From contig NZ_QTUA01000001.1 in the NCBI RefSeq assembly GCF_003386865.1, forward strand, positions 2,294,001-2,358,000: DNA of 64,000 nt. The letters run 5' to 3'. Positions within the stretch are counted from its first letter, which is position 1; each line of letters opens with the position of its first letter. The notes below the pieces were generated by a model that was not told where the DNA came from, ran no database searches, and saw only the letters and a program-made list of their open reading frames with translations. The translations under genes were made by a program, and so were the position numbers. The stretch is from Calidifontibacter indicus. GTDB taxonomy: Bacteria; Actinomycetota; Actinomycetes; Actinomycetales; Dermatophilaceae. Shown here in pieces: positions 56,678 through 64,000 of this stretch.

Positions 56678-57564
56678 CCCGGGTGTGCCGAGCAGACCGA
56701 TGCCCGACGGCACGGTGGCCAGGGCCGTTCGTCCTCGCCGAAATCGTGATCGAGATGCAGCACCCGGCAGATCTGCGGCCAGGCCGCAGCGCCGATCCGT
56801 TGCGCAGCGCCCGTGTCGCCACCCACCTGATACGGACGGCGTTGGTCGCCCTGGGGCTCGCCGGGCAACGCCACCGAGTGCCCGGCGCGCAGATCGACGA
56901 CGGTTTGCGTGTCGAGGCCGTGCTCGGCACGAGAGGCGACGATCTCCTCGACCGCGCGCGTGCTCGGCCACACCCGGTCGTCGCCACCGGCAACCAGCAG
57001 CACCTCCGCCTCGATGCGTTCGACCGGGATTCGGGCCGCGTCCACCACACCAGCGTCGGCGACCTCGATGCTGTGTTCGTAGAGCGGTGAGAACGCCGGC
57101 GGCTCGTCGGCGGGCCGCCATGACCGGTCGAGCGGCACGAACGGCAGCGGATCACCACCCCAGGTCCACTTGCTGCGGGCCGGCGCGTCGTCGTCCTCCC
57201 GGTGCCCCTCCCACACCACCGTGGTCGGTGCGAGCGCCACCACAGAACCGATTCGCGGGTCGCGCGCGGCCACCGAGAGCGCAGCCTCCGCACCGTACGA
57301 CAGCCCCATGATCGCGAGCCGATCACACTCTGCCGCAATCAGATCCAATGCCTCGACGAACATCTCCAAGGGCACCTCGCAGGGCGTCGGCGGTTGCTCC
57401 GCACCGCCGAACCAGCGCAGCGCCAGCGCTGTTGCGCCGGCGCGAGCCAGCACCTCGGCGCGCGCCGAATCAAGGCGCCCGCTCGACCCCGCGAGCACCA
57501 GCACACCGGTGCCGCGATCGTGCGTGGGTCTCCCCCAGTGCAGGTTGGTCGCCGCAATCGTCAT
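56659..57564 (-). CDS. BAAT-type alpha/beta hydrolase
   Basis: 301 residues. The nucleophile elbow is GLSYGAEAAL and the acid region is VLLVAGGDDRVWPST, with His in LRAGHSVALPGEP. This layout fits the acyl-CoA thioesterase / bile-acid CoA:amino acid N-acyltransferase C-terminal family. The last ~35 residues (FGEDERPWPPCRRASVCSAH) look unnatural and may reflect a shifted stop. It follows the RibD-like fragment with an overlap of a few bases (ATGA). Confidence 0.78.
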   Translation of the reverse strand: MTIAATNLHWGRPTHDRGTGVLVLAGSSGRLDSARAEVLARAGATALALRWFGGAEQPPTPCEVPLEMFVEALDLIAAECDRLAIMGLSYGAEAALSVAARDPRIGSVVALAPTTVVWEGHREDDDAPARSKWTWGGDPLPFVPLDRSWRPADEPPAFSPLYEHSIEVADAGVVDAARIPVERIEAEVLLVAGGDDRVWPSTRAVEEIVASRAEHGLDTQTVVDLRAGHSVALPGEPQGDQRRPYQVGGDTGAAQRIGAAAWPQICRVLHLDHDFGEDERPWPPCRRASVCSAHPGCSTPR

Positions 57565-57701
57565 CGCCGCACGTCGTACCAGTCGCGCTCGTTGAGGAAG
57601 CTGTGCACCTCGGCATCCGGTGCGCTCCAGTCGAATTCGCCGTGCTCGTCGTTGATGAACCCGTCGAGCGAGCCGATGCTGACGTACACGAGTCGTCCCA
57701 T
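57561..57701 (-). pseudogene. dihydrofolate reductase/RibD-like N-terminal fragment
   Basis: The 46-residue frame reads RLVYVSIGSLDGFINDEHGE, then FDWSAPDAEVHSFLNERD and ends. This is the first strand and helix of RibD C-domain/DHFR-like proteins, which are normally about 180 residues. The rest is gone. It sits directly on the start of the BAAT-type gene. Confidence 0.65.
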
Positions 57702-57759
57702 ACGCTCCAGCCTCCCACCGCCGTCGGCATAACCGGGCGTTGTTGCTTGTTCAACTGGC

Positions 57760-58857
57760 GTGGGCACTGACGTTCTGGACTCGATCGTCATCGGCGCCGG
57801 CCAGGGTGGGCTGGCGGCGTCGTATTTCCTCAAGCAGCGCTGCATCGATCACCTCGTGCTCGACGCGAACCCGATCGCCGGCGGTGCGTGGCAGCACCGA
57901 TGGGACTCCCTCGCGATGGACGACGTGCACGGTGTCGCCGACCTACCCGGCGAGGCTGCGCCTGCCCGCTCGACGGATCGCGCCAATGTCGTTGTGCCGC
58001 AGTACTTCGCGGCCTATGAGCGGCACCACGACCTCCCCGTCGAACGACCGGTCGAGGTCACCCGGGTCACGAGCGACGGCGACCTCCTGGTCGTCCACGC
58101 AGGCGACCGCGCCTGGCGCACCCGCACGCTCGTCAACGCGACCGGCACCTGGACGCGTCCGAACCGGCCCGACTACCCGGGCATCGACGATTTCGCCGGG
58201 GAGCAGTTCCACACCTCCACCTATCCCGGCCGCGACCACCTACGCGGCAAGCGCGTGATCGTGGTCGGCGCGGGTGCCTCGGCGGTTCAGTTCATCGGTG
58301 AGCTCGCCCCGATCGCCGCCGTTCTGTGGGTGACCCGTCGCCCACCGCAGTGGCGCGACTGCGGCACGCTCGGCCCGGAGGCCGGGCTGCAGGTCGTCAC
58401 CGAGGTCGAGAAGCGCGTGGTCGAGGGTCTTCCACCCAAGAGCGTGGTGGCGGTCACCGGCCTGATGCTGCGTCCGCAGGAGGCCGAGGCCGACCGGCTC
58501 GGCGCGTACGACGACCCGTTGCCGATGTTCGAGCGGCTCGAGGAGCACGGCGCATTGTGGTCGGACGGCACCTTCGAGCCCGCCGACGTGATTCTGTGGG
58601 CGATCGGATTCCGTTCTGCCGTCGACCATCTGGAACCGCTCGGCCTGCGCGGGCCGAACGGCGGCATCCCGCTGGAGCGGGTGCAGGGCAACGTGCAGGG
58701 CGCAACGACCGCGGTGCTCGACCACCGGGTGCACCTTGTCGGCTACGGCCCGTCGGCGAGCACGATCGGCGCCAGCCGCGCCGCCCGCCGTGCGGCACTC
58801 GAGGTCGCCCGGCAGCTGTCCGACTCCGGCTCGACCCAGGACGAACGAGCGTCCTGA
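57760..58857 (+). CDS. flavin-containing monooxygenase-like oxidoreductase
   Basis: 365 residues, GTG start. The FAD-binding GxGxxG is in VIGAGQGGLAASYFL, and the NADP-binding site in VIVVGAGASAVQFIGE. The FMO identifying motif FxGxxxHxxxY is met exactly by FAGEQFHTSTY. Length is at the short end for the class. Possible roles are N- or S-oxygenation or Baeyer-Villiger chemistry; no partner gene is near. Confidence 0.88.
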   Translation: MGTDVLDSIVIGAGQGGLAASYFLKQRCIDHLVLDANPIAGGAWQHRWDSLAMDDVHGVADLPGEAAPARSTDRANVVVPQYFAAYERHHDLPVERPVEVTRVTSDGDLLVVHAGDRAWRTRTLVNATGTWTRPNRPDYPGIDDFAGEQFHTSTYPGRDHLRGKRVIVVGAGASAVQFIGELAPIAAVLWVTRRPPQWRDCGTLGPEAGLQVVTEVEKRVVEGLPPKSVVAVTGLMLRPQEAEADRLGAYDDPLPMFERLEEHGALWSDGTFEPADVILWAIGFRSAVDHLEPLGLRGPNGGIPLERVQGNVQGATTAVLDHRVHLVGYGPSASTIGASRAARRAALEVARQLSDSGSTQDERAS

Positions 58858-58917
58858 AGAAACACGGCATCGAACTCGGCGACCGGGTCACGGCGAACGT
58901 GTGGCTCAACCCCGACC

Positions 58918-58935
58918 GGTGAACTTTCGGTGAAC
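58918..58935 (+). promoter_or_regulatory. PHO-box-like direct repeat upstream of pit
   Basis: GGTGAAC-TTTC-GGTGAAC: two copies of GGTGAAC (complement GTTCACC) with 11-base spacing. This is the unit and spacing of PhoP boxes in Streptomyces and relatives. It lies about 80 bases before the pit start, and suggests control by phosphate. Confidence 0.6.
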
Positions 58936-59016
58936 ATAGCGACAGTGCAGGTCAGCGGCTCGTAGCGACGAGCGGCTGAGTGGACGCCGCCGCGGCGTCG
59001 GGTCCATTCTGGCTCC

Positions 59017-60240
59017 ATGTCAACAGACCTGATCATTCTGATCCTGGTCGTCGTAACCGCTCTCGGTTTCGACTTCACCAACGGTTTCCACGACACCGGC
59101 AATGCGATGGCCACCTCGATCGCGACCGGAGCGCTCAAACCCAAGGTCGCCGTCGCGCTCTCGGCGGTGCTCAACCTGCTGGGTGCCTTCCTGTCCGTCG
59201 AGGTGGCAACGACCATCACCAAGGACGTCCTGAAGATCCAGACGTCCGACGGTGCACTCGTTTCCGGACTCGACCCGAATCAGGCGATGCTGTTGATCTT
59301 CGCCGGTCTGATCGGCGGCATCCTCTGGAACCTGTTGACGTGGCTGTTTGGGCTCCCGTCGAGTTCGTCCCACGCACTCTTCGGCGGCCTCATCGGCGCA
59401 GGCCTCGCAGCGATCGGCACCAGCGGGGTGAACTGGCAAGGCATCGGCGAGAAGGTGCTCATACCCGCCGTGATGTCACCGTTCATCGCCGGCGTCATCG
59501 CCGCCATCGGCACCGCGCTCGTATACTTCATCACCCGCGGTACCTCCGAGAGCAAGCGTTCGCACGGCTTCCGCTGGGGTCAGGTCGGCACCGCATCGCT
59601 GGTGTCGCTGGCCCACGGAACCGGTGACGCACAGAAGACGATGGGTGTCATCGCCCTCGCGCTCATCGCCCACGGCTCGCTCACGACGCAGAGCATCGAC
59701 AGCAACGGACTTCCGGTCTGGATCATCTTCACCTGCGCCTCCGCGATCGCGCTCGGCACCTACCTCGGCGGGTGGCGGGTCATCCGCACCCTCGGCAAGG
59801 GCCTCGTCGAGATCGAGTCGCCGCAGGGCATGGCGGCCGAGGCATCGTCGGCCGCGATCATCCTGACCTCCAGCCACTTCGGCATGGCGCTGTCGACGAC
59901 GCACGTCGCGACCGGCTCGATCCTCGGGTCGGGTGTCGGAAAGCCCGGCGCCCAGGTGCGCTGGGGCGTCGCCGGACGCATGGTCGTCGGATGGCTGCTC
60001 ACCCTGCCGGCCGCCGGAATCGTCGGCGCGCTGTGCTTCTTCATCGCCGACACCGTGGGCGGTCTGGCGGGAGCGGTCGTCATCTTCGCGATCCTGCTCG
60101 GCCTCTCCGGCTTCATGTACATGCGCGCCCAGGCCCAGAAGGTCGATCACAACAACGTCAACCACGAGTGGAACGAAGAGTCGAACAGCGTCGTGCCCAC
60201 CACCGACGCGAAGGACACCACCCCGGAGGTCACCCGATGA
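59017..60240 (+). CDS. pit: inorganic phosphate transporter, PiT family
   Basis: 407 residues with about 10 membrane spans. The two PiT signature repeats are GFDFTNGFHDTGNAMATSIA and SLAHGTGDAQKTMG. The family moves metal-phosphate with H+ or Na+. The order pit - 90-residue membrane gene - DUF3349 matches Rv0545c-Rv0544c-Rv0543c in M. tuberculosis. The downstream gene starts within the stop codon (ATGA), so the three form an operon. Confidence 0.95.
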   Translation: MSTDLIILILVVVTALGFDFTNGFHDTGNAMATSIATGALKPKVAVALSAVLNLLGAFLSVEVATTITKDVLKIQTSDGALVSGLDPNQAMLLIFAGLIGGILWNLLTWLFGLPSSSSHALFGGLIGAGLAAIGTSGVNWQGIGEKVLIPAVMSPFIAGVIAAIGTALVYFITRGTSESKRSHGFRWGQVGTASLVSLAHGTGDAQKTMGVIALALIAHGSLTTQSIDSNGLPVWIIFTCASAIALGTYLGGWRVIRTLGKGLVEIESPQGMAAEASSAAIILTSSHFGMALSTTHVATGSILGSGVGKPGAQVRWGVAGRMVVGWLLTLPAAGIVGALCFFIADTVGGLAGAVVIFAILLGLSGFMYMRAQAQKVDHNNVNHEWNEESNSVVPTTDAKDTTPEVTR

Positions 60241-60509
60241 TTGCCGACGCCGCCCAGTCCGCCCTCAAGGTGTTCCTCGCCGGACTGCTGTTCGGCGCGG
60301 GCCTGCCCGCGATCTTCGCGATCGGCATCCGCCTGTGGAGCATCGGCAGTCCCGAGCCGAGCGCCGACGGCACCGCCGCCCGTCGCAACCCGGCCGCGCT
60401 CGCCGGCGCCGTGGTCTGCCTCGCCGTGGTCGTGTTCGCCGTCGTGATGGGCGTCCTCTGGATCACCCAGAAGAGCATCGACCACTACTTCGGAATCACC
60501 CTGTTCTGA
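60237..60509 (+). CDS. small membrane protein (Rv0544c-like position)
   Basis: 90 residues with two hydrophobic segments: ALKVFLAGLLFGAGLPAIFA and AALAGAVVCLAVVVFAVVMG, joined by a charged loop. No known domain. Its start overlaps the pit stop and its stop overlaps the DUF3349 start (TGATG). The position between pit and DUF3349 is conserved with Mycobacterium, so it likely helps or tunes the transporter. Confidence 0.8.
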   Translation: MIADAAQSALKVFLAGLLFGAGLPAIFAIGIRLWSIGSPEPSADGTAARRNPAALAGAVVCLAVVVFAVVMGVLWITQKSIDHYFGITLF

Positions 60510-61117
60510 TGGCATCGATCGAGTCCGTTCTGAACTGGTTGCGCGCCGGGTACCCCGAGGGCGTGGCACCGAACGACGTGGCGCCGATCGTCGCGCTGCT
60601 GCGTCGGGCGCTCACCGACGAAGAAGTCGACCAGGTCGTCGCGCACCTGCAGGACGACGACCCGCGTTCCGAAGCCGACCGAGCCAGTGTCACGGCCGCG
60701 ATCGAGGACGTAGCCAACACCGTGCCGACCCAGGAGGAGGTCGCCGCGGTTGCCACCCGCCTCGCGCAGACCGGATGGCCGCTCGCCGACGATCTGCTGC
60801 GCGAACACGGCGAGCAGGGCTGGTTACAGCGCATACTCAACTGGCTGCGCGCCGGCTACCCGCAGGGTGTGCCGCCGACCGACTACCAACCGGTGCTCGC
60901 ACTGCTGCGGCGTCAGCTGAGCGAGGAAGAGGCCGACGCGATCGCGCTCAAGGTGATCGCCGACGCCCGCGCCCACGGCCGTATGCCCGACCAGATGAGC
61001 GCACGCACCGCGATCCTGGGCACCACCGACGAACTCCCGACGGACGACGACGTGCGGCGAGTGGAGTCGCACCTGCGCGAGTACGGGTGGCCGTTCGAGG
61101 CGTCCGACTCCCGCTGA
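60509..61117 (+). CDS. tandem DUF3349 protein
   Basis: 202 residues made of two DUF3349 copies. The first (about 1-95) has VLNWLRAGYPEGVAPNDVAP, ALLRRALTDEEVDQVV and VATRLAQTGWPL. The second (about 107-202) repeats ILNWLRAGYPQGVPPTDYQP, ALLRRQLSEEEADAIA and VESHLREYGWPF. Rv0543c has one such domain of ~100 residues. Function unknown; a helical small-domain protein of the cytoplasm. Confidence 0.88.
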   Translation: MASIESVLNWLRAGYPEGVAPNDVAPIVALLRRALTDEEVDQVVAHLQDDDPRSEADRASVTAAIEDVANTVPTQEEVAAVATRLAQTGWPLADDLLREHGEQGWLQRILNWLRAGYPQGVPPTDYQPVLALLRRQLSEEEADAIALKVIADARAHGRMPDQMSARTAILGTTDELPTDDDVRRVESHLREYGWPFEASDSR

Positions 61118-61133
61118 GTCGCCGCTGAAAACC

Positions 61134-61158
61134 AGCAGGGAAGGATCCCCCTTCTGCT
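61134..61158 (+). terminator. possible terminator after DUF3349 gene
   Basis: A hairpin AGCAG-GGAAGG-ATCCC-CCTT-CTGCT with a 2-base bulge, 17 bases after the stop. No T-run. Confidence 0.4.
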
Positions 61159-61320
61159 CTTGGGCGGCATGGGGCGAAGACCGATCAACCGAAGTCCGCC
61201 AAGAAGTACAACGCACCAAACGCAAACCAGACACACCCGCGCAGAAGCGGGATCGCAATTTCGACGACACAGACCGAGGGCTACACCTTCGAACAGATCG
61301 TTCCCCGGTCCGAGTACGTC

Positions 61321-61431
61321 ATGCCGAATTGGCAACGCATCCTGTACCTCGCCGTGTGGTTCACGATCATGTGGTGGGTGGGCAGGTTCTGGTTCCGCAC
61401 CTGCACCAAGAACAAGCCGGCCACCATATGA
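61321..61431 (+). CDS. possible 36-residue membrane peptide
   Basis: MPNWQRILYLAVWFTIMWWV then GRFWFRTCTKNKPATI and a stop. It has one Trp-rich hydrophobic helix and a basic tail. There is no clear Shine-Dalgarno. The upstream in-frame stretch (KTDQPKSAKKYNAPNANQTH, EGYTFEQIVPRSEY) is open but has no start codon, so it may be the remains of a longer gene or chance. Confidence 0.3.
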   Translation: MPNWQRILYLAVWFTIMWWVGRFWFRTCTKNKPATI

Positions 61432-61438
61432 CCGAGCC

Positions 61439-62449
61439 CTACCGAACGATCCGCACCCAGTTCGCGCCCTGACCGATCGGGGTGGTGCCGAGCGACGTCA
61501 ACGTGCCGTCGGCGCCGACCTCGTGCAGTTCGGCGTCGGTGGCGCGCTCCCCCACCGCGATGACGTAGGCACCGTCGGCGGTGACCGCGAACCCGCGCGG
61601 CTGCTCCCGGGTCGACGCGAACGCAACCACCTCGCCGAGCCGGCCGCCGTCGCGGCTGACCGTCGCGAGGGTCGACGCCGAGCGCTCGGAGGCGAGGAGC
61701 CACCGACCCGCAGGGTGCACGTCGGCGCCCCAGATGAGGTGCTCCGCGCGTGGGTCGGCACCGAAACGACTGTGCTTCAACCCCGCTGACGGATCGACGA
61801 TGTTCACCACTTCGGCCCGGGTGAGGGTGCCGTCGGCACCGACCGAGTGCCGGATGACCTCGCCGGAGTACTCGGTGATCAGGTAACCGTCCGCACCGTC
61901 GAAGACCAGGTGCCGCGGCCCGCAGCCCTCGGTCTGCGCGACGGTCGCCGGCTCGAGCGGGGTCAGCGTGCCGTCGCCGGCGAGGTCGAACTGGGCGATC
62001 AGGTCGGCGCCGAGCGAGACGAAGTAGGCGCGGCCGTCGCGCGCGACGACGCAATGCAGGTTGGGGTATTCGATCTGCGACACCGGGTCGCCGAGTCGGC
62101 CGTCGTCTCCGATCGGCCAGGTGGCGCCCCACCCGCCGCCGTACGACGCGCCGAGCAACACCGTGCCGGACGCGTCGAGCGACAGGTAGGTCATCGACGC
62201 CGGCACCTCGCGCCGGGAGATCTCGGTGAGTGCTCCGGTGGCCCGGTCGAGTCGCATCGTGGCGATGCCGGCCGGGTCGCCCTTGAACGCGGCGTAGACC
62301 AGGTCGCGCTCGGTGTCGACCGCGAAGGTGCTGCAGCCCTGCCCGACGCTCGAGGTCGTGAGCAGTTCCAACCGGGGGTTGTCGCGGTGGAGGGTAAGGG
62401 CGGAGACGGTGCCGTCGCCGGCGTTGGCGATGAGGACGAGTTCAGCCAT
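61439..62449 (-). CDS. lactonase-family beta-propeller protein
   Basis: 336 residues, seven-bladed beta propeller of the 6-phosphogluconolactonase (YbhE/PGL) type. LDASGTVLLGASYGGG, VFDGADGYLITEYSGEVIRH, PRHLVF and WLLASERSASTLATVSRDGG are blade motifs of that family. No signal peptide. It could hydrolyse sugar lactones; the substrate and pathway partners are unknown. Confidence 0.88.
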   Translation of the reverse strand: MAELVLIANAGDGTVSALTLHRDNPRLELLTTSSVGQGCSTFAVDTERDLVYAAFKGDPAGIATMRLDRATGALTEISRREVPASMTYLSLDASGTVLLGASYGGGWGATWPIGDDGRLGDPVSQIEYPNLHCVVARDGRAYFVSLGADLIAQFDLAGDGTLTPLEPATVAQTEGCGPRHLVFDGADGYLITEYSGEVIRHSVGADGTLTRAEVVNIVDPSAGLKHSRFGADPRAEHLIWGADVHPAGRWLLASERSASTLATVSRDGGRLGEVVAFASTREQPRGFAVTADGAYVIAVGERATDAELHEVGADGTLTSLGTTPIGQGANWVRIVR

Positions 62450-62631
62450 GTCCTCACCCTACGGTTCCACCCTGTTGGGTGGGCCGGCTGCGCTCCACCC
62501 CGGCCAGCACCTTGCCGCCGCGCCGGCGCAGATGGTCGAGCACGGTCACCCCGAACTGCCGCCGGCGCGGCGCCCGACCACCGTCCGGACCGGACTGGCG
62601 GGTAGTCGCGCGCCGGTCGCATACTCCGGAT

Positions 62632-63249
62632 GTGGCCCACTACTTCAGCTTCGTCCTCTTCGCGACCGCCATCGCCGTCGCGCCCGGACCCGACACCTTC
62701 CTGACGCTGCGCAACACCGTCATCGGTGGTCGCGGCCGCGGACTGTGGACGACCTTCGGCATCTGCGTCGCCGGTGCCACGCAGGGCATCCTCGCCGCGA
62801 TCGGGCTGGGTGCGATCATCGCGAACGCGCGACCGGTCTTCGAGGCCATCCGGTGGGCCGGTGTCGCCTACCTTGTCTATCTCGGTGTGATTGCCATCCG
62901 TGCCGCGCTGCGCGCCCGCGACGCCGACTGGGCGGCCGGGGAGAAGACGGCCGCGTCGCCGTGGCGCGCCTTCCGCCAGGGCTTCCTGTGCAACATCACC
63001 AACCCGAAGGTGCTCGCGTTCAACCTCGCCGTGCTGCCGCAGTTCGCCTCGCCCGACACCGGCCTTGCCGGGCTGATGGCCTACGCACTCACGCTGACCG
63101 TCGTCGGCCTGCTGGTGCTGCTGCTGGTGGTCACGATCGCCGGACGGGTGCGAGGAGCATTGCAGCGCAAGCGGTTCCAGCAGGCGATCGAAGGTGGCAC
63201 CGGGCTGGTGATGCTGGGGTTCGCCTCCGCGCTGGCCACCGAGGCCTGA
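62632..63249 (+). CDS. LysE family translocator
   Basis: 205 residues with six spans, GTG start. The N-terminus (FATAIAVAPGPDTFLTLRNT) is the LysE/RhtB signature P-GPD/N, and GFLCNITNPKVLAFNLAVLPQF the second motif (NxxNPKxxLF). Family members export amino acids such as Lys, Arg, Thr or homoserine lactones; the substrate here is open. A strong hairpin follows. Confidence 0.92.
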   Translation: MAHYFSFVLFATAIAVAPGPDTFLTLRNTVIGGRGRGLWTTFGICVAGATQGILAAIGLGAIIANARPVFEAIRWAGVAYLVYLGVIAIRAALRARDADWAAGEKTAASPWRAFRQGFLCNITNPKVLAFNLAVLPQFASPDTGLAGLMAYALTLTVVGLLVLLLVVTIAGRVRGALQRKRFQQAIEGGTGLVMLGFASALATEA

Positions 63250-63274
63250 CCGGCCCGCCTAGCCCCCTACGACA

Positions 63275-63305
63275 GCAAGGCACCGGCCCGAAGCCGGTGC
63301 CTTGC
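63275..63305. terminator. hairpin terminator after lysE-like gene
   Basis: A perfect 13-bp stem (63275-63287 with 63293-63305), GCAAGGCACCGGC with GCCGGTGCCTTGC and a 5-base loop. There is no long T-run after it. Confidence 0.75.
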
Positions 63306-63356
63306 TGCGTTCGGCCGCTCCCGGAGGCGACGGCGCACTCCGCCTATCCTCGACCC

Positions 63357-64000
63357 ATGCGCTGCGGGTACTTCGACCGACATGAGTGCCGGTCGTGCAC
63401 CCTGATGAACGTCCCGTACGCCGACCAGGTCGCCTCGGGCGACGACGCCGTGCGGGCGACCCTTGCCGACCGCGTCGACTCCTGGCTGCCCAGCGCCACC
63501 GGGCCCGAGGCGGGTTTCCGGAACAAGGCCAAGCTCGTCGTCGCCGGCCGCCGCGGCGCACCCGCCCTGGGCATTCTCGACGCCGGCGGCAACGGCGTCG
63601 ACCTCACCGGATGCGGGCTGTACGAGCCCGGGCTGGCCGCCGCGCTGCCCACCCTGCGCGAGTTCGTCGCAGACATCGGCCTGACGCCCTACGACGTGCC
63701 GACCCGCAACGGTGAGCTGAAGAACCTGCTGGTCACTTATTCGCCCGACGGCGAACTGATGGTGCGGTTCGTGCTGCGCTCGACCGGCCAACTGGGCAAG
63801 CTCGAGCGCGCGCTGCCCGACCTGCAGCAGCGCCTGCCGAACGCCCGCGTCGTCACCGCCAACCTCCTGCCCGGCCATCGCGCGGTGATGGAGGGCGAGG
63901 AGGAGATCGTGCTCACCGAGCACGACACCCTGCCGATGCGCCTGGGCACGGTGCGACTGCACCTGCGGCCGGCGAGCTTCTTCCAGACCAACACCACGGT
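63357..64000 (+). CDS. rlmC: 23S rRNA (uracil-C5)-methyltransferase, RlmC/RumB type (3' end outside window)
   Basis: The first ~214 residues are visible. The N-terminus MRCGYFDRHECRSCTLM holds the C-x7-C-x2-C pattern of the 4Fe-4S cluster in RlmC (RumB), and LTGCGLYEPGLAAALP holds the fourth Cys. RLHLRPASFFQTNTTV is the start of the SAM-binding region. RlmC makes m5U747 in E. coli 23S rRNA; actinobacterial members of this group are of uncertain site. The active-site Cys and the C-terminal domain lie outside. Confidence 0.9.
   Translation, partial: MRCGYFDRHECRSCTLMNVPYADQVASGDDAVRATLADRVDSWLPSATGPEAGFRNKAKLVVAGRRGAPALGILDAGGNGVDLTGCGLYEPGLAAALPTLREFVADIGLTPYDVPTRNGELKNLLVTYSPDGELMVRFVLRSTGQLGKLERALPDLQQRLPNARVVTANLLPGHRAVMEGEEEIVLTEHDTLPMRLGTVRLHLRPASFFQTNTT

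Overview
The window reads as the chromosome of a high-GC actinobacterium, most likely a member of the Micrococcales. The main reasons are the pup-proteasome accessory cluster (pafA, pafB, pafC), RbpA, the order tatA-tatC-helY, a polyprenol-phosphate mannose synthase next to lnt, and the order pit - small membrane gene - DUF3349, which matches Rv0545c-Rv0543c of Mycobacterium. The genus cannot be read from the sequence. I found no rRNA, tRNA or CRISPR array.

Layout. 1-13400 is conserved core: an ABC exporter cut by the window edge, an epimerase, then pafA, two FKBP-type isomerases, a divergent DUF3866 gene, pafB-pafC, tatA-tatC, helY and a PH-domain membrane protein. This joins pupylation, its WYL-type DNA-damage regulators and Tat secretion in one neighbourhood; pup, dop and the proteasome subunits lie outside the window. 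13400-28800 is mostly core: a 5'-3' exonuclease, an Lrp regulator, a YbaK deacylase, lnt-ppm-fxsA, rbpA (with a readable SigR/SigH-type promoter), an MFS permease, a Ser/Thr kinase, ilvD, a DoxX protein, a NUDIX/DUF4916 protein and a short UvrA-like ABC protein. 28800-36400 carries secreted or membrane functions: a two-domain cyanophycinase-like protein, a membrane-anchored GH31 glycosidase, a lipoprotein, GrpB and a PLC-like membrane protein.

36400-48600 is a plastic accessory region. It holds relics of DsrE, HD-GYP, GNAT and recombinase genes, an ORF split by a nonsense codon, a NUDIX gene, a methyltransferase, a phosphotransferase, several orphan hypothetical genes and an orphan P-loop ATPase. 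A complete IS21-family element (42030-44312) sits inside an IS256-family element (41406-45102), with a CACGT target duplication. Removing the IS21 and one copy of the duplication restores the IS256 transposase frame.

48600-64000 returns to chromosomal genes: a DUF3048 lipoprotein, bioY, arfB, an HNH protein, then a tightly overlapping minus-strand operon coding an ANL-type ligase, a thiolase with an altered active site, and the ECF ATPase and T component. The proximity of bioY suggests a biotin or biotin-precursor uptake system linked to acyl-CoA chemistry. Further right are a GNAT gene, a BAAT-type hydrolase, a flavin monooxygenase, pit (with a PHO-box-like direct repeat upstream), a tandem DUF3349 protein, a lactonase-like propeller, a LysE exporter and the start of an RlmC-type rRNA methyltransferase cut by the right edge.
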